DNA from: Desulfobacteraceae bacterium
GTDB taxonomy: Bacteria > Desulfobacterota > Desulfobacteria > Desulfobacterales > Desulfosalsimonadaceae
Length of the DNA stretch: 55,469 nucleotides
Direction of reading: 5' to 3'
Assembly (NCBI GenBank): GCA_014237465.1
Contig: JABZFM010000025.1
Location: forward strand, 1 to 55,469
The notes below the pieces were generated by a model. It made no database searches and was not told the origin of the DNA. It saw only the letters and a program-made list of their open reading frames with translations. Shown one piece after another: positions 18,559-27,326 of this stretch (the first letter of the stretch is position 1; every line of letters starts with the position of its first letter). A program made the translations under genes and the position numbers.

Positions 18559-20115
18559 TTATATTTTAGCGTATTTTTTTCTGAGTTTCGGTTTTTCAAT
18601 CTTGCCGGTCGGATTTCTCGGCACTTCTCCTAAAATAACTTTTCTCGGGCGTTTATATCTCGGCAGAGCTTCACAAAACTGTATGATTTCTTCTTCAAAA
18701 ATCAGGATACCGGGCTTTGGCGATATAACTGCCGCGACGATTTCCCCCATGCGGGTGTCGGGAATGCCAATCACCCCCGCATCAAGAATTTTATCATTTG
18801 ACATTAAAAAATTTTCAATTTCATTTGGAAAGATATTTTCACCGCCGCTAATAATAATATCTTTTTTCCGGTCAATCAGCCAGACAAATCCCTCCTCATC
18901 CATGCGGGCAATATCGCCGGTATGCAGCCATCCATCCCGTATCGCCTGTTCCGTTGCCTCCGGATTTTTATAGTATTCTTTCATGACCCCCGGGCCTTTG
19001 ACCAGTAGCTCCCCCGGATTTCCCGGCGGCATTAAATTCATGTTTTCATCAATAATCCGGCATTCCCAGTCAAACCCCGGAACACCGATGGAACCGACCT
19101 TATGATAATTTTCAATACCCAGATGAACACATCCCGGGCCGGTGGCCTCCGTCAGGCCGTAATTGGTGTCATATTGATGGTTTGGAAAGGTTTGTTTCCA
19201 TTTCCGAATCAGGATCGGGGGGACCGGCTGGGCCCCGATATGCATCAGCCGCCATTGATCCAGGTGATAATCATTTAAATTAACTTCATTATTCTCAATG
19301 GCAACCAGAATATCATGCGCCCAGGGAACCAGAAGCCACACAATGGTTGCCTGTTCCTCAGAAACAGATTCCAGGATGGCCGTGGGGCTGACGCCTTTTA
19401 AAATAACCGCTTTGGCACCGACAATCAAATTCCCAAACCAGTGCATCTTCGCCCCGGTGTGATAAAGGGGCGGAATACACAAAAAATTATCTGAATGAAC
19501 CTGGTTATGATGCCGATTTTCAACATAACAGGAAAATTCCAGATGCCGATGCTGGAGATACACGCCCTTGGGATGACCGGTGGTTCCGGATGTAAAATAA
19601 ATGCCGGCACCGTCAAACAGGTCCAGCGCCACATCCGGTTCGTCAATGCTATATCCGGACAGCGCATCCGGATACCAGGTCGCAAATGCCGGTTTTTTTA
19701 CAAATTCACCAACAAAAAAATAATTGCGAACCATCTGATCGCGTACGGTTTTTGATTCATTGATGCGACCAATAAACTCTTCTCCAAAAATAACTGCGTT
19801 TGATTCAGACAATTGAATGCAGCGTTGTATATCATCTGTCTGAAATCTGAAATTCAAGGGCACCGCAATGGCGCCGGCCCTTAAGATTCCGAAATAAATC
19901 GGAAGCCATTCAATACAATTCATCATTAACAAGACAACACGGTCTCCTTTTTGGATGCCATGAGCGCCCAGACTGTTCGCCAGTTGGTTGGACAGATGAT
20001 AAAACTCCTTCCACGTTATTTCACAACGTTTTCCAGTGGACGGCTCACGTTCCACCAATGCTGTTTCGTTTCCGTATATTCTAAAATTTCGGGCCAGCAT
20101 TTCAGTAATCAGCAT
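18559..20115 (-). CDS. AMP-dependent acyl-CoA synthetase/ligase
   Basis: ANL-superfamily enzyme that activates a carboxylic acid with ATP to an acyl-adenylate and then an acyl-CoA. All core motifs are visible in 518 residues: YFTSGTTGHPKGVYLQHR (P-loop-like), YGLTEATGPG, the hinge region WLHTGDIARMDEEGFVWLID, RKKDIIISGGENIFPNEIE, and the catalytic Lys in NPTGKIEKPKL. Overall form is closest to long- or medium-chain fatty acid-CoA ligases, but the chain length preferred cannot be read. It is the most upstream gene of the minus-strand metabolic block; 97 bp separates it from the Fe-S protein gene. Together with the acyl-CoA transferase and a distant enoyl-CoA hydratase it fits fatty or aromatic acid use. 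Confidence 0.88.
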   Translation of the reverse strand: MLITEMLARNFRIYGNETALVEREPSTGKRCEITWKEFYHLSNQLANSLGAHGIQKGDRVVLLMMNCIEWLPIYFGILRAGAIAVPLNFRFQTDDIQRCIQLSESNAVIFGEEFIGRINESKTVRDQMVRNYFFVGEFVKKPAFATWYPDALSGYSIDEPDVALDLFDGAGIYFTSGTTGHPKGVYLQHRHLEFSCYVENRHHNQVHSDNFLCIPPLYHTGAKMHWFGNLIVGAKAVILKGVSPTAILESVSEEQATIVWLLVPWAHDILVAIENNEVNLNDYHLDQWRLMHIGAQPVPPILIRKWKQTFPNHQYDTNYGLTEATGPGCVHLGIENYHKVGSIGVPGFDWECRIIDENMNLMPPGNPGELLVKGPGVMKEYYKNPEATEQAIRDGWLHTGDIARMDEEGFVWLIDRKKDIIISGGENIFPNEIENFLMSNDKILDAGVIGIPDTRMGEIVAAVISPKPGILIFEEEIIQFCEALPRYKRPRKVILGEVPRNPTGKIEKPKLRKKYAKI

Positions 20116-20202
20116 ATTTTACACCCTGATATCTTTAAATCCATAAACAGATTTTCAATTTAGGTAAGAATTTAAATATAATGCACCTATCAAACCACTG
20201 AA

Positions 20203-20243
20203 AAAAGTCAACCTTGATGTCTCCATAAAAAGTCGACCTTGGG
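20203..20243. repeat. Imperfect tandem repeat upstream of the acyl-CoA synthetase gene
   Basis: AAAAAGTCAACCTTGATGT is followed shortly by AAAAAGTCGACCTTGGGGT: two copies of about 19 bp that differ at three positions. The pair lies in the 286-bp gap between the acyl-CoA synthetase gene and the dnaK end, on the upstream side of the synthetase gene. It could be a regulator site or a decayed repeat; no family is recognised. Confidence 0.45.
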
Positions 20244-20304
20244 GTGGGTTCTTTTTTAAAATACTGAATTTATTGATGATAGAAATCAGCAAACAGCCGT
20301 TTTT

Positions 20305-20325
20305 GACTTTTTACGAATCCATCAA
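20305..20325 (-). repeat. Dispersed intergenic repeat, copy A
   Basis: On the minus strand this reads TGATGGATTCGTAAAAAGTC preceded by T. It is one of four related copies in this window (the others are at 28989, 47774 and 54581), all between genes or touching a stop codon. This copy lies between the dnaK terminator and the acyl-CoA synthetase gene. Confidence 0.6.
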
Positions 20326-20341
20326 CATTATTCAATCACAC

Positions 20342-20378
20342 AAAAAAACCCGAAACATGGATTATGTTTCGGGTTTTT
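20342..20378. terminator. Terminator after dnaK
   Basis: AAAAACCCGAAAC at 20344-20356 pairs with GTTTCGGGTTTTT at 20366-20378 around a nine-base loop. The stem is perfect and flanked by A and T runs, so it works in both directions. It directly follows the dnaK stop on the minus strand. Confidence 0.88.
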
Positions 20379-20401
20379 AATTAATGAACGAACGATATTA
20401 T

Positions 20402-22339
20402 TTATTTCTTATCATCTTTAACTTCTTCAAAGTCGGCATCAACGATATCTTCATCGTCTCCGGCAGCCTGGTTCTGTGCTGCATCACCTGCCGCACCAGC
20501 TGCATCGGGGCCATCAGCCTGTGCACCGGCCTGGGAAGCCTGTTGATAAATTGCTTCTGCCAGTTTGTGGGAAGCCTGGGTCAACTCTTCACTCAACCGC
20601 TTGATTTCATCCGTATCATCGCCTTCCATGGCTTTTTTGAGCTGTTCTATGATTCCTTCCACTTTGGCCTTGGTTTCACTGTCCACCTTGTCGCCCAGTT
20701 CGGTCATGGATTTTTCAGTCGAATATATCAGCGAATCCGCATTATTCTTTGCTTCGACTTTTTCCCTTAAGTTTTTATCTTCTTCAGCATGAAGCTCGGC
20801 ATCTTTCACCAGATTATCAATTTCTTCCTGGGACAAGCCGCTGGAAGCGGTAATCTGGATGGACTGTTCTTTTCCGGTTGCCATGTCCTTTGCCGACACA
20901 TGAACAATACCGTTTGCATCAATATCAAATGCGACTTCAATCTGCGGCACGCCGCGGGGTGCCGGCGGGATATCAGCCAAGTCAAACCGGCCCATTGTTT
21001 TATTGTAAGCTGCCATCTCGCGCTCTCCCTGAAGCACGTGAATGGATACCGCCGGCTGACTGTCCTGGGCAGTTGAAAATACCTGGCTCTTTCTTGTGGG
21101 AATCGTAGTATTTTTTTCAATCAGTTTTGTCATCACGCCACCTAAGGTTTCAATACCCAGCGAAAGCGGTGTTACATCCAGCAACAGAACATCTTTTACA
21201 TCGCCCATTAAAACACCGCCCTGGATCGCGGCACCGATGGCAACCACTTCGTCGGGATTCACTCCTTTATGCGGTTCTTTACCGAAAATTTTCTTTACAC
21301 GAGCCTGAACCGCCGGCATCCGTATCATTCCGCCGACCAGGATGACTTCATCGATTTGAGATGCGGTAAGTCCCGCATCTTTTAAAGCCGTCATGCAGGG
21401 ACGTTCAAGATTGTCCAGAAGGTCGCTCACAAGTGCTTCAAGCTTTGCCCGGGTCAGCTTGATGTTCAAATGTTTCGGGCCATTGGCATCCGCCGTGATA
21501 AAAGGAAGGTTCACATCCGTCTGCAACGCGGTGGACAGTTCCATTTTTGCTTTTTCCGCACCTTCCTTCAGCCGCTGAAGTGCCATTTTATCACTCCGGA
21601 TGTCAATCCCGTTTTCCTTTCTGAATTCATCGGCCAAATAATCAATCAAACGCAGATCAAAATCATCACCGCCCAGATGCGTATCACCATTCGTCGATTT
21701 TACTTCAAACACCCCGTCACCGATTTCAAGAATGGAAACATCAAACGTTCCCCCGCCAAGATCGAACACTGCAATTTTTTCATCGGATTTTTTATCCAGA
21801 CCATATGCCAGGGATGCGGCGGTGGGTTCGTTGATAATCCGAAGCACATTCAACCCGGCGATTTTCCCGGCATCTTTGGTCGCCTGACGCTGACTGTCGT
21901 CAAAATACGCAGGGACCGTAATCACCGCATCGGTCACTTTTTCCCCTAAGTATTCTTCAGCGGTATGTTTGATATCAGCCAGAATAAACGATGAAATTTC
22001 CGCCGGACTGTGCTGCTTTCCCCGTAAGTTAATGCGGACATCGCCATTGCCGGCTTTTTCAATTTTATATGGAAGGTTTTTGATATCATTCTGGACGATT
22101 GTGGAGTCAAACTTTCTCCCAATCAGCCGTTTGACGCCAAAAACCGTATTTTCCGGATTCGTGATCGCCTGACGCTTTGCCACCTGCCCGACTACCCGTT
22201 CGCCGCTTTCGGTAACGCCTACAGTAGAAGGGGTTGTACGGCCGCCTTCAGGGTTCGTGATAACTTTGGTGTCATTCTGTTCTCTTATCGCGACACATGA
22301 GTTTGTCGTGCCGAGATCAATTCCTATGACCTTCCCCAT
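20402..22339 (-). CDS. dnaK: Chaperone protein DnaK (Hsp70)
   Basis: Cytosolic Hsp70 chaperone of normal length (645 residues). Hallmarks are visible in order: [72 protein letters not shown], the interdomain linker [16 protein letters not shown], a substrate-binding domain, a helical lid, and an acidic tail ([18 protein letters not shown]). A strong AAGGAGG site precedes the ATG. It is 48 bp downstream of grpE in a grpE-dnaK operon; dnaJ is not adjacent and neither is hrcA. Confidence 0.98.
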   Translation of the reverse strand: MGKVIGIDLGTTNSCVAIREQNDTKVITNPEGGRTTPSTVGVTESGERVVGQVAKRQAITNPENTVFGVKRLIGRKFDSTIVQNDIKNLPYKIEKAGNGDVRINLRGKQHSPAEISSFILADIKHTAEEYLGEKVTDAVITVPAYFDDSQRQATKDAGKIAGLNVLRIINEPTAASLAYGLDKKSDEKIAVFDLGGGTFDVSILEIGDGVFEVKSTNGDTHLGGDDFDLRLIDYLADEFRKENGIDIRSDKMALQRLKEGAEKAKMELSTALQTDVNLPFITADANGPKHLNIKLTRAKLEALVSDLLDNLERPCMTALKDAGLTASQIDEVILVGGMIRMPAVQARVKKIFGKEPHKGVNPDEVVAIGAAIQGGVLMGDVKDVLLLDVTPLSLGIETLGGVMTKLIEKNTTIPTRKSQVFSTAQDSQPAVSIHVLQGEREMAAYNKTMGRFDLADIPPAPRGVPQIEVAFDIDANGIVHVSAKDMATGKEQSIQITASSGLSQEEIDNLVKDAELHAEEDKNLREKVEAKNNADSLIYSTEKSMTELGDKVDSETKAKVEGIIEQLKKAMEGDDTDEIKRLSEELTQASHKLAEAIYQQASQAGAQADGPDAAGAAGDAAQNQAAGDDEDIVDADFEEVKDDKK

Positions 22340-22387
22340 TTTTGCCTCCTTATTATATATTGTAACCTTATTTATAATATGTAATTT

Positions 22388-23002
22388 TTAAGATTTCCCC
22401 TTGGAAACTACGACCATTGAAGGCCTTAGCAGCCGATCATGAATCAAATATCCTTTTTGGAATTCATTGATGACCGTATTTTCAGGTTGCCCATCAGATT
22501 CTTCCTGCATGACGGCTTCATGAAAAACGGGATCAAATGGTTTTTCCAAAGACTCAATCGGGGTCACATTAAACTTGGATAAAATTTTTAATATCTCGTT
22601 TAATGTCATTTCAACACCTTCGGTCAAGCAAGCCTGCATCGATTCATCGGTATCTTCGCCGGATGTATTGAGCGCCCGTTCAAGGTTATCCACTACAAAT
22701 AAAAGGTCCTTAAGCAGGGCTTCATTCGCGTATTTCCGAAAATCATCCATTTGCCGGTTCATTCGTTTTTTATAATTTTCAAATTCCGCCGACAAGCGCA
22801 GGAACCGGTCATGCTCCTGGACGATTTCCTGCTTTGCTTCTTCCAGTTGCTTTTTTAACTGTTCTGTATTTTCTGTTTCTTCCGTTTGATTTATTTCTAA
22901 TGGTGTAGCAGCTTCAACAGGTTCCTGTTCATCTGATTTTTTGGAAATATTGTCATCTGTTTCAATGGTGATGTTCTTTTTTTTATGTGAATTGTCTGTC
23001 AA
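22388..23002 (-). CDS. grpE: Nucleotide exchange factor GrpE
   Basis: Exchange factor that releases ADP from DnaK. The 204-residue protein has an acidic, disordered N-terminus, a long coiled coil (about 45-95, EETENTEQLKKQLEEAKQEI) and the DnaK-contacting beta-domain (PFDPVFHEAVMQEESD, then ENTVINEFQKGYLIHDRLLRP). The start codon is TTG, with AGGAG seven bases upstream. Directly upstream is a TGTTGTGAA/TTCACAACA inverted repeat that may be an operator. No CIRCE element is seen. Confidence 0.96.
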   Translation of the reverse strand: MTDNSHKKKNITIETDDNISKKSDEQEPVEAATPLEINQTEETENTEQLKKQLEEAKQEIVQEHDRFLRLSAEFENYKKRMNRQMDDFRKYANEALLKDLLFVVDNLERALNTSGEDTDESMQACLTEGVEMTLNEILKILSKFNVTPIESLEKPFDPVFHEAVMQEESDGQPENTVINEFQKGYLIHDRLLRPSMVVVSKGKS

Positions 23003-23050
23003 TTTACAACTCCTGAATCCATAAGAATTTTATATCTTATAAGAATAACC

Positions 23051-23082
23051 TGTTGTGAATAAGAATAAAAAGGTTCACAACA
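23051..23082. promoter_or_regulatory. Inverted repeat upstream of grpE (possible operator)
   Basis: TGTTGTGAA at 23051-23059 and TTCACAACA at 23074-23082 form a perfect 9-bp inverted repeat with 14 bp between. It lies about 50 to 80 bases before the grpE start on the minus strand, a normal place for a transcription factor site. It does not match the CIRCE sequence of HrcA. The factor is unknown. Confidence 0.5.
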
Positions 23083-23224
23083 ATTCAAATTTCATCAAAA
23101 AAATAAGACGCAAACAGGGATTGTCAAGGGAAGTTTTTGAAGAAAATTAATAAAAGGAATGAGGCGGTTCGGTGGGTTAAAACAATCACGGGATGAAAAA
23201 ACAAGATTTAGATAAACTCCATAA

Positions 23225-23338
23225 TTGTAACAGATTACAGGGGTGCCGTAGATGCGCGAAAGAGACCTGCGATGTGTACAGGTGTTACATGAACAGGCCG
23301 ATGACAAAGCAGATGCGGTGCCCTGTGATCTGTTATAA
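23225..23338 (+). ncRNA. Candidate rod-shaped structured RNA
   Basis: Positions 23225-23242 pair with 23321-23338 as an 18-bp stem containing two G-U pairs. After a one-base bulge seven more pairs follow (23244-23250 with 23314-23320), then a tandem G-A/A-G mismatch (23251-23252 with 23312-23313) and three further pairs. An ACCTG/CAGGT hairpin lies inside. Five pairs are G-U in the plus-strand RNA and would be C-A mismatches in the minus-strand RNA. Together with the tandem GA this points to a plus-strand transcript. No known RNA family is recognised. A 99-codon frame (23193-23492) crosses it, but it also crosses the SRP RNA and is not credible. Confidence 0.45.
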
Positions 23339-23385
23339 GTCTGGTTGTGAACCCCCCGTCGAATATGTACGGGAAATAAATTATA

Positions 23386-23490
23386 ACATAACCGGGATCG
23401 ATCCACGACACAGACTGAGTTACTTATCGCTGCTTCCTTCCGGATCTGACGAGGTTCGTAATCGTCTGTTGCGCGGCGACCGGTCAGAAT
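23386..23490 (-). ncRNA. ffs: Signal recognition particle RNA (small bacterial 4.5S type)
   Basis: The minus strand holds the SRP RNA signature GTCAGATCCGGAAGGAAGCAG (plus-strand 23430-23450): the symmetric loop and GGAA tetraloop that bind Ffh. Flanking sequence pairs as expected for helix 8 (ACAGAC with GTCTGT) and the closing arm (ACCGG with CCGGT at 23391-23395 and 23480-23484). A CGCAAC segment matches the same place in the E. coli RNA. The ends are approximate. It works with Ffh in co-translational membrane targeting, alongside YidC encoded later in this window. Confidence 0.93.
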
Positions 23491-23640
23491 AACTTATCAC
23501 CCCGCATTCAACCCTTAGGAGGGAATTCTGCCCCGCATAAAGCGGATTTCGGGAAACAAGGTACCGCTGACACCCCGCATATCACAACCAGGCATATGGT
23601 TATAAAACGGAATTTTATTCTTTTCAAGAAAGAAAAGTAA
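23491..23640 (-). other. GC-rich stretch immediately upstream of ffs with three TGCGGGG copies
   Basis: Reading the minus strand, TGCGGGG occurs three times, each in a different hairpin-like setting (CCGC-loop-GCGG and CCCT-loop-AGGG stems are visible). The stretch is clearly less AT-rich than its surroundings and precedes the SRP RNA in the same direction. It could be the ffs promoter region, a longer 5' part of the same transcript, or another small RNA. A resemblance to the FMN riboswitch core (GGGGCAG then ATTCCC) does not hold further along. Confidence 0.35.
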
Positions 23641-23740
23641 ATTTTTCAGGCTTCTTTTTTTGTTGTCACCGTATTGTTATCTATTATAGGATAATTACCA
23701 ATAAAATCAAAACTCACTGCAAGATTCACGGCAAACTGAT

Positions 23741-25231
23741 ATGTTCAATCCAATCCCAAAAAACATTTTAATTAATCATCTGTTTATCCGAAAAGTTTAC
23801 CAGACGGTAAAACACTATAGCATGTTGCAAAAAAAAGATTCCGTTCTTGTCGGGGTTTCAGGTGGCCCGGATTCCATGGCTCTTTTGCATGCCTTAGTCG
23901 CCTTATCGGATCTCATGGACCTGCGACTGGGTGTGGTCCACTTAAATCACTGCCTCCGACAAAAGGCGTCGGATAATGATGAAGAGTTTGTGAAATCCGT
24001 GGCAAAAAAACACGGGTTGCCTGTTTTTATTAAAAAAAAAGACATCTTACAGGAACGGGGAAAAACCGGATTATCCCTGGAAGAAGCCGGAAGAGAAGCC
24101 CGGTATCATTTTTTTAATGCTGTTTGCCGAAAAATGCAGTTTGATAAAATTGCCGTGGGTCATCATCAGGATGACAATGCCGAGTTGATATTACTGAATC
24201 TCCTTCGTGGAAGTGGCCCTGCGGGTATTGGCGGGATTGCGCCGGTCAGAAAAAATATCATCCGTCCTTTGATTCGGGCCCCACACACTGAAATAATTGA
24301 TTATCTAAAATCGCAGAAAATTGACTATATCATTGATCAATCAAACTATGATGAACGGTTTGCCAGAAATAAAATCCGGCATCAACTCATGCCCTTACTG
24401 AAAAATACCTATAACCCGAAGATGTCTGAAACTCTCAACCGCCTGGGCACCATTCTGCAGTCAGAAGAAGAATGGATAAACGCTTTGGTAAGCCCTTTTT
24501 TTGATCAAGCGGTCTTAAATTCAGACAGCCAAAAAATGAATCTGTCTATTTCCGAACTGCTGAATTTTCATATGGCAGCGCAACGCAGAGTGATTCGAAA
24601 AGCTATTTTGGAAATCAAAGGAAACTTAAGACGGATCACCTATTCACATATTGATTCTATTATACAGCTGATAAACAAGGATTTTACTGCTGCCCGTTTA
24701 GATCTGCCGGATCAGATCCGAATTTTAAAACAAGCCGATCTACTGATCATCCAAAAAGAAACGAAAAACCTGCGCACCGCAAAACCGCCGGCAGAAGACG
24801 CAAAGCCGGCTGTTTTTGAGTATTTGGTATCCAGACCTACGGTAGAATCAGAGGATCCTGTTTACATTCATGAAATAAAAACCCGTATCACATTTAGCAA
24901 AATAACCCCCGACCAAAGCCAAAATCTGTCCGGGCATGGGGACCATGCGGCTTTTTTCGACTGGGACACCATACAATTTCCTATCGTTATCAGAAACTTT
25001 CGTTCTGGAGACCGGTTTTCGCCCATTGGCATGACAGGCACCCAGAAACTAAAAAAATTTTTCATTAACAATAAAATCAACCCCTTTAAGCGTGCCTTCA
25101 TCCCGATATTTCTGAGCGGCGAAACAATTATCTGGGTGGGCGGTTTCAGAATTTCAGAACCGGTTAAAATCACGTCGGAAACCCAAACCGTTCTTAAAGT
25201 AGAAATATTTACCGAAACCGAAAGTCTTTAA
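23741..25231 (+). CDS. tilS: tRNA(Ile)-lysidine synthetase
   Basis: Converts C34 to lysidine in the CAU anticodon of tRNA-Ile2, using ATP and lysine. The 496-residue protein has the PP-loop (VLVGVSGGPDSMALLHAL, about 36-53), LNHCLR, VGHHQDDNAEL, DQSNYDERFARNKIRHQLMP, and a C-terminal domain of the lysidine synthetase type (IRNFRSGDRFSPIGMTGTQK, then KKFFINNKINPFKR). The first ATG is kept because the residues before the PP-loop form the usual helix. It is transcribed away from the ffs region and is 216 bp upstream of ftsH. Confidence 0.95.
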   Translation: MFNPIPKNILINHLFIRKVYQTVKHYSMLQKKDSVLVGVSGGPDSMALLHALVALSDLMDLRLGVVHLNHCLRQKASDNDEEFVKSVAKKHGLPVFIKKKDILQERGKTGLSLEEAGREARYHFFNAVCRKMQFDKIAVGHHQDDNAELILLNLLRGSGPAGIGGIAPVRKNIIRPLIRAPHTEIIDYLKSQKIDYIIDQSNYDERFARNKIRHQLMPLLKNTYNPKMSETLNRLGTILQSEEEWINALVSPFFDQAVLNSDSQKMNLSISELLNFHMAAQRRVIRKAILEIKGNLRRITYSHIDSIIQLINKDFTAARLDLPDQIRILKQADLLIIQKETKNLRTAKPPAEDAKPAVFEYLVSRPTVESEDPVYIHEIKTRITFSKITPDQSQNLSGHGDHAAFFDWDTIQFPIVIRNFRSGDRFSPIGMTGTQKLKKFFINNKINPFKRAFIPIFLSGETIIWVGGFRISEPVKITSETQTVLKVEIFTETESL

Positions 25232-25320
25232 AGCCCGTGCAGGCATAAGATTTCTATATTATTTACAACACATAAACAACCACAGATAAAGCTCAAATTA
25301 TTTATTGTTAATTTAAGCGG

Positions 25321-25349
25321 TTGACAATTATGTTATCAGTAAAATAAAT
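25321..25349 (+). promoter_or_regulatory. Possible sigma-70 promoter of ftsH
   Basis: TTGACA at 25321-25326 is a perfect -35 box. With a 17-bp spacer the -10 would be ATAAAT at 25344-25349, which is a weak match. It lies about 100 bases before the ftsH start in an AT-rich stretch. Confidence 0.45.
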
Positions 25350-25447
25350 AATATGATTTACTAATTTAAAATCGTTATTATTATATACTGATTGAATTAC
25401 GCATCAGAGACCACATCAGAGACCAATTTCGTGCAGAGGAGAGAATT

Positions 25448-27289
25448 TTGAACCCTTTTAATAAAAATATAGCACTGTGGATCATCATCGTACTGATGAT
25501 GATCATGCTGTACAATATTTTCAACCAGCAACACCAAAGCGAGACGGAAATCGGCTACAGTGAATTTCTTGCAATGGTTGAAAGTGAAAAAATCTCAAAG
25601 GTCGTTATCCAGGGAGACAATTTACTTATAACCGATCAAGGGGGTGTCCGCTACCATGTATATGCGCCCCAGGATAGCGAAATGATCAGCATTCTCCGAA
25701 ATAAGGGGGTGCCCTTTGAAGCAAAACCCGAACAGCAGACCCCCTGGTTTATTTCAATCCTGGTTTCATGGTTTCCGATGGTATTACTGATCGGCGTCTG
25801 GATATTTTTCATGCGGCAGATGCAAAGCGGCGGCGGTAAAGCGCTTTCTTTCGGGAAAAGCAGCGCACGCATGCTTTCTGATCAAACGGAAAAAATCACA
25901 TTTGACGATGTGGCCGGCGTTGATGAGGCCAAGGAAGAGGTTGGTGAAATAGTTGATTTTTTGAGAGATCCTAAAAAATACACCCGGCTGGGCGGAAGAA
26001 TTCCCAAAGGCGTTTTGATGGTTGGCGCCCCCGGAACCGGCAAGACCCTTCTTGCCAGAGCCATTGCCGGAGAAGCCGATGTCCCTTTTTTCAACATCAG
26101 CGGATCAGATTTTGTTGAAATGTTTGTCGGCGTCGGCGCATCAAGGGTCAGAGACCTTTTTGTTCAGGGTAAAAAAAACGCCCCCTGCCTGATTTTTATA
26201 GATGAGATTGATGCCGTGGGAAGACATAGAGGCGCCGGGCTCGGCGGGGGGCATGACGAACGGGAGCAGACTTTGAACCAGTTGCTGGTTGAAATGGATG
26301 GTTTTGAATCCAATGAAGGCGTCATCCTGATTGCGTCAACAAACCGTCCGGATGTTCTGGATCCCGCACTTCTCCGGCCCGGCCGGTTTGACCGCCAGGT
26401 GGTCGTCTCAATGCCGGATATCCGGGGAAGAAAAGCCATTATTGAAGTTTATATTAAAAAGACCCCCCTTGATCCGGATGTGAACCCGGACATTCTGGCC
26501 AAGGGAACACCGGGATTTTCAGGTGCTGATTTGGAAAATATGGTCAACGAAGCCGCGTTAATTGCCGCCAAAAAAGGCAAAGAACGCTTGGAAATGGTCG
26601 ATTTTGAAGACGCCAAAGACAAAATCGTCATGGGACTGGAACGCAAATCAAAAGTCATCAAAGACGAAGACAAAAAAAATACCGCGTATCACGAAGGCGG
26701 ACACGCCATTGTGGCCCGATTTCTGCCGGAAACGGATTCCATCAACAAAATCAGTATTATCCCCCGGGGACGGGCCGCCGGTGTCACATGGTTCCTGCCG
26801 GAAGAAAAGGATTTTCAATATAAAGACCAGCTTATTAGTGAGCTGGCGGTTGCCATGGGCGGTCGCGTGGCTGAGGAACTGATTTTTAACCGCATCAGCA
26901 CCGGCGCATCCAATGATATTAAACAGGCTACCAATCTGGCAAGCCACATGGTCCGGTCATGGGGAATGAGCGAGGAACTGGGGCCGTTGTCATTTGCCAA
27001 GCAGGATGAACAGATATTTTTAGGCAGGGAAATCGCCCAGCATCGAGATTATTCGGAAGCCACGGCCCAGAAAATTGACAATGAAATATCCAACCTGGTG
27101 AAAAACAGTCATAGCAAGGCCAGGCAGATTTTAGAAAAAAACGTTGATATTCTGCATAAACTCGCTGATCTGCTAATAGAAAAAGAAACCGTTATGGGTA
27201 AAGAACTGGATGAACTGATATATGAAATGCGCCCGGGAATCACCATACCGGGAACAACATCAACTTCATCAGACGATTCTACGACTTAA
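25448..27289 (+). CDS. ftsH: ATP-dependent zinc metalloprotease FtsH
   Basis: Membrane-bound AAA+ protease that degrades misassembled membrane proteins and regulatory proteins. The 613-residue protein has an N-terminal transmembrane helix (about 8-24), a periplasmic segment, a second helix (about 100-121), the AAA module ([39 protein letters not shown]) and the zinc protease domain. The latter has HEGGH, where most FtsH have HEAGH; the HExxH ligands are intact. The C-terminus is a coiled coil and a Ser/Thr-rich tail. The start is TTG with GAGGAGAG upstream. It is followed after 37 bp by folP and then coaX, likely one transcript. Confidence 0.97.
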   Translation: MNPFNKNIALWIIIVLMMIMLYNIFNQQHQSETEIGYSEFLAMVESEKISKVVIQGDNLLITDQGGVRYHVYAPQDSEMISILRNKGVPFEAKPEQQTPWFISILVSWFPMVLLIGVWIFFMRQMQSGGGKALSFGKSSARMLSDQTEKITFDDVAGVDEAKEEVGEIVDFLRDPKKYTRLGGRIPKGVLMVGAPGTGKTLLARAIAGEADVPFFNISGSDFVEMFVGVGASRVRDLFVQGKKNAPCLIFIDEIDAVGRHRGAGLGGGHDEREQTLNQLLVEMDGFESNEGVILIASTNRPDVLDPALLRPGRFDRQVVVSMPDIRGRKAIIEVYIKKTPLDPDVNPDILAKGTPGFSGADLENMVNEAALIAAKKGKERLEMVDFEDAKDKIVMGLERKSKVIKDEDKKNTAYHEGGHAIVARFLPETDSINKISIIPRGRAAGVTWFLPEEKDFQYKDQLISELAVAMGGRVAEELIFNRISTGASNDIKQATNLASHMVRSWGMSEELGPLSFAKQDEQIFLGREIAQHRDYSEATAQKIDNEISNLVKNSHSKARQILEKNVDILHKLADLLIEKETVMGKELDELIYEMRPGITIPGTTSTSSDDSTT

Positions 27290-27326
27290 AATCACTGATT
27301 AAAGCAAATTCATAGACGGGACCCAA

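Noticed and set aside
21028-21040. CACGTG inside dnaK as a second parS
   Set aside because: Flanks do not match the TGTTTC...GAAACA arms; only the six-base centre is shared.
23095-23406. A 103-codon minus-strand frame in the same place
   Set aside because: Overlaps the 3' end of ffs and the RNA candidate; composition is not protein-like.
23193-23492. A 99-codon plus-strand frame rich in Cys (CRRCAKETC, CPVICYKSGC)
   Set aside because: It runs antisense through the whole SRP RNA, and its Cys codons fall inside the structured RNA candidate. No ribosome site or family match.
23510-23560. FMN riboswitch resemblance (GGGGCAG followed by ATTCCC on the minus strand)
   Set aside because: Other conserved FMN segments (GACCGGCGGT and the later arms) are missing and no riboflavin gene is downstream.
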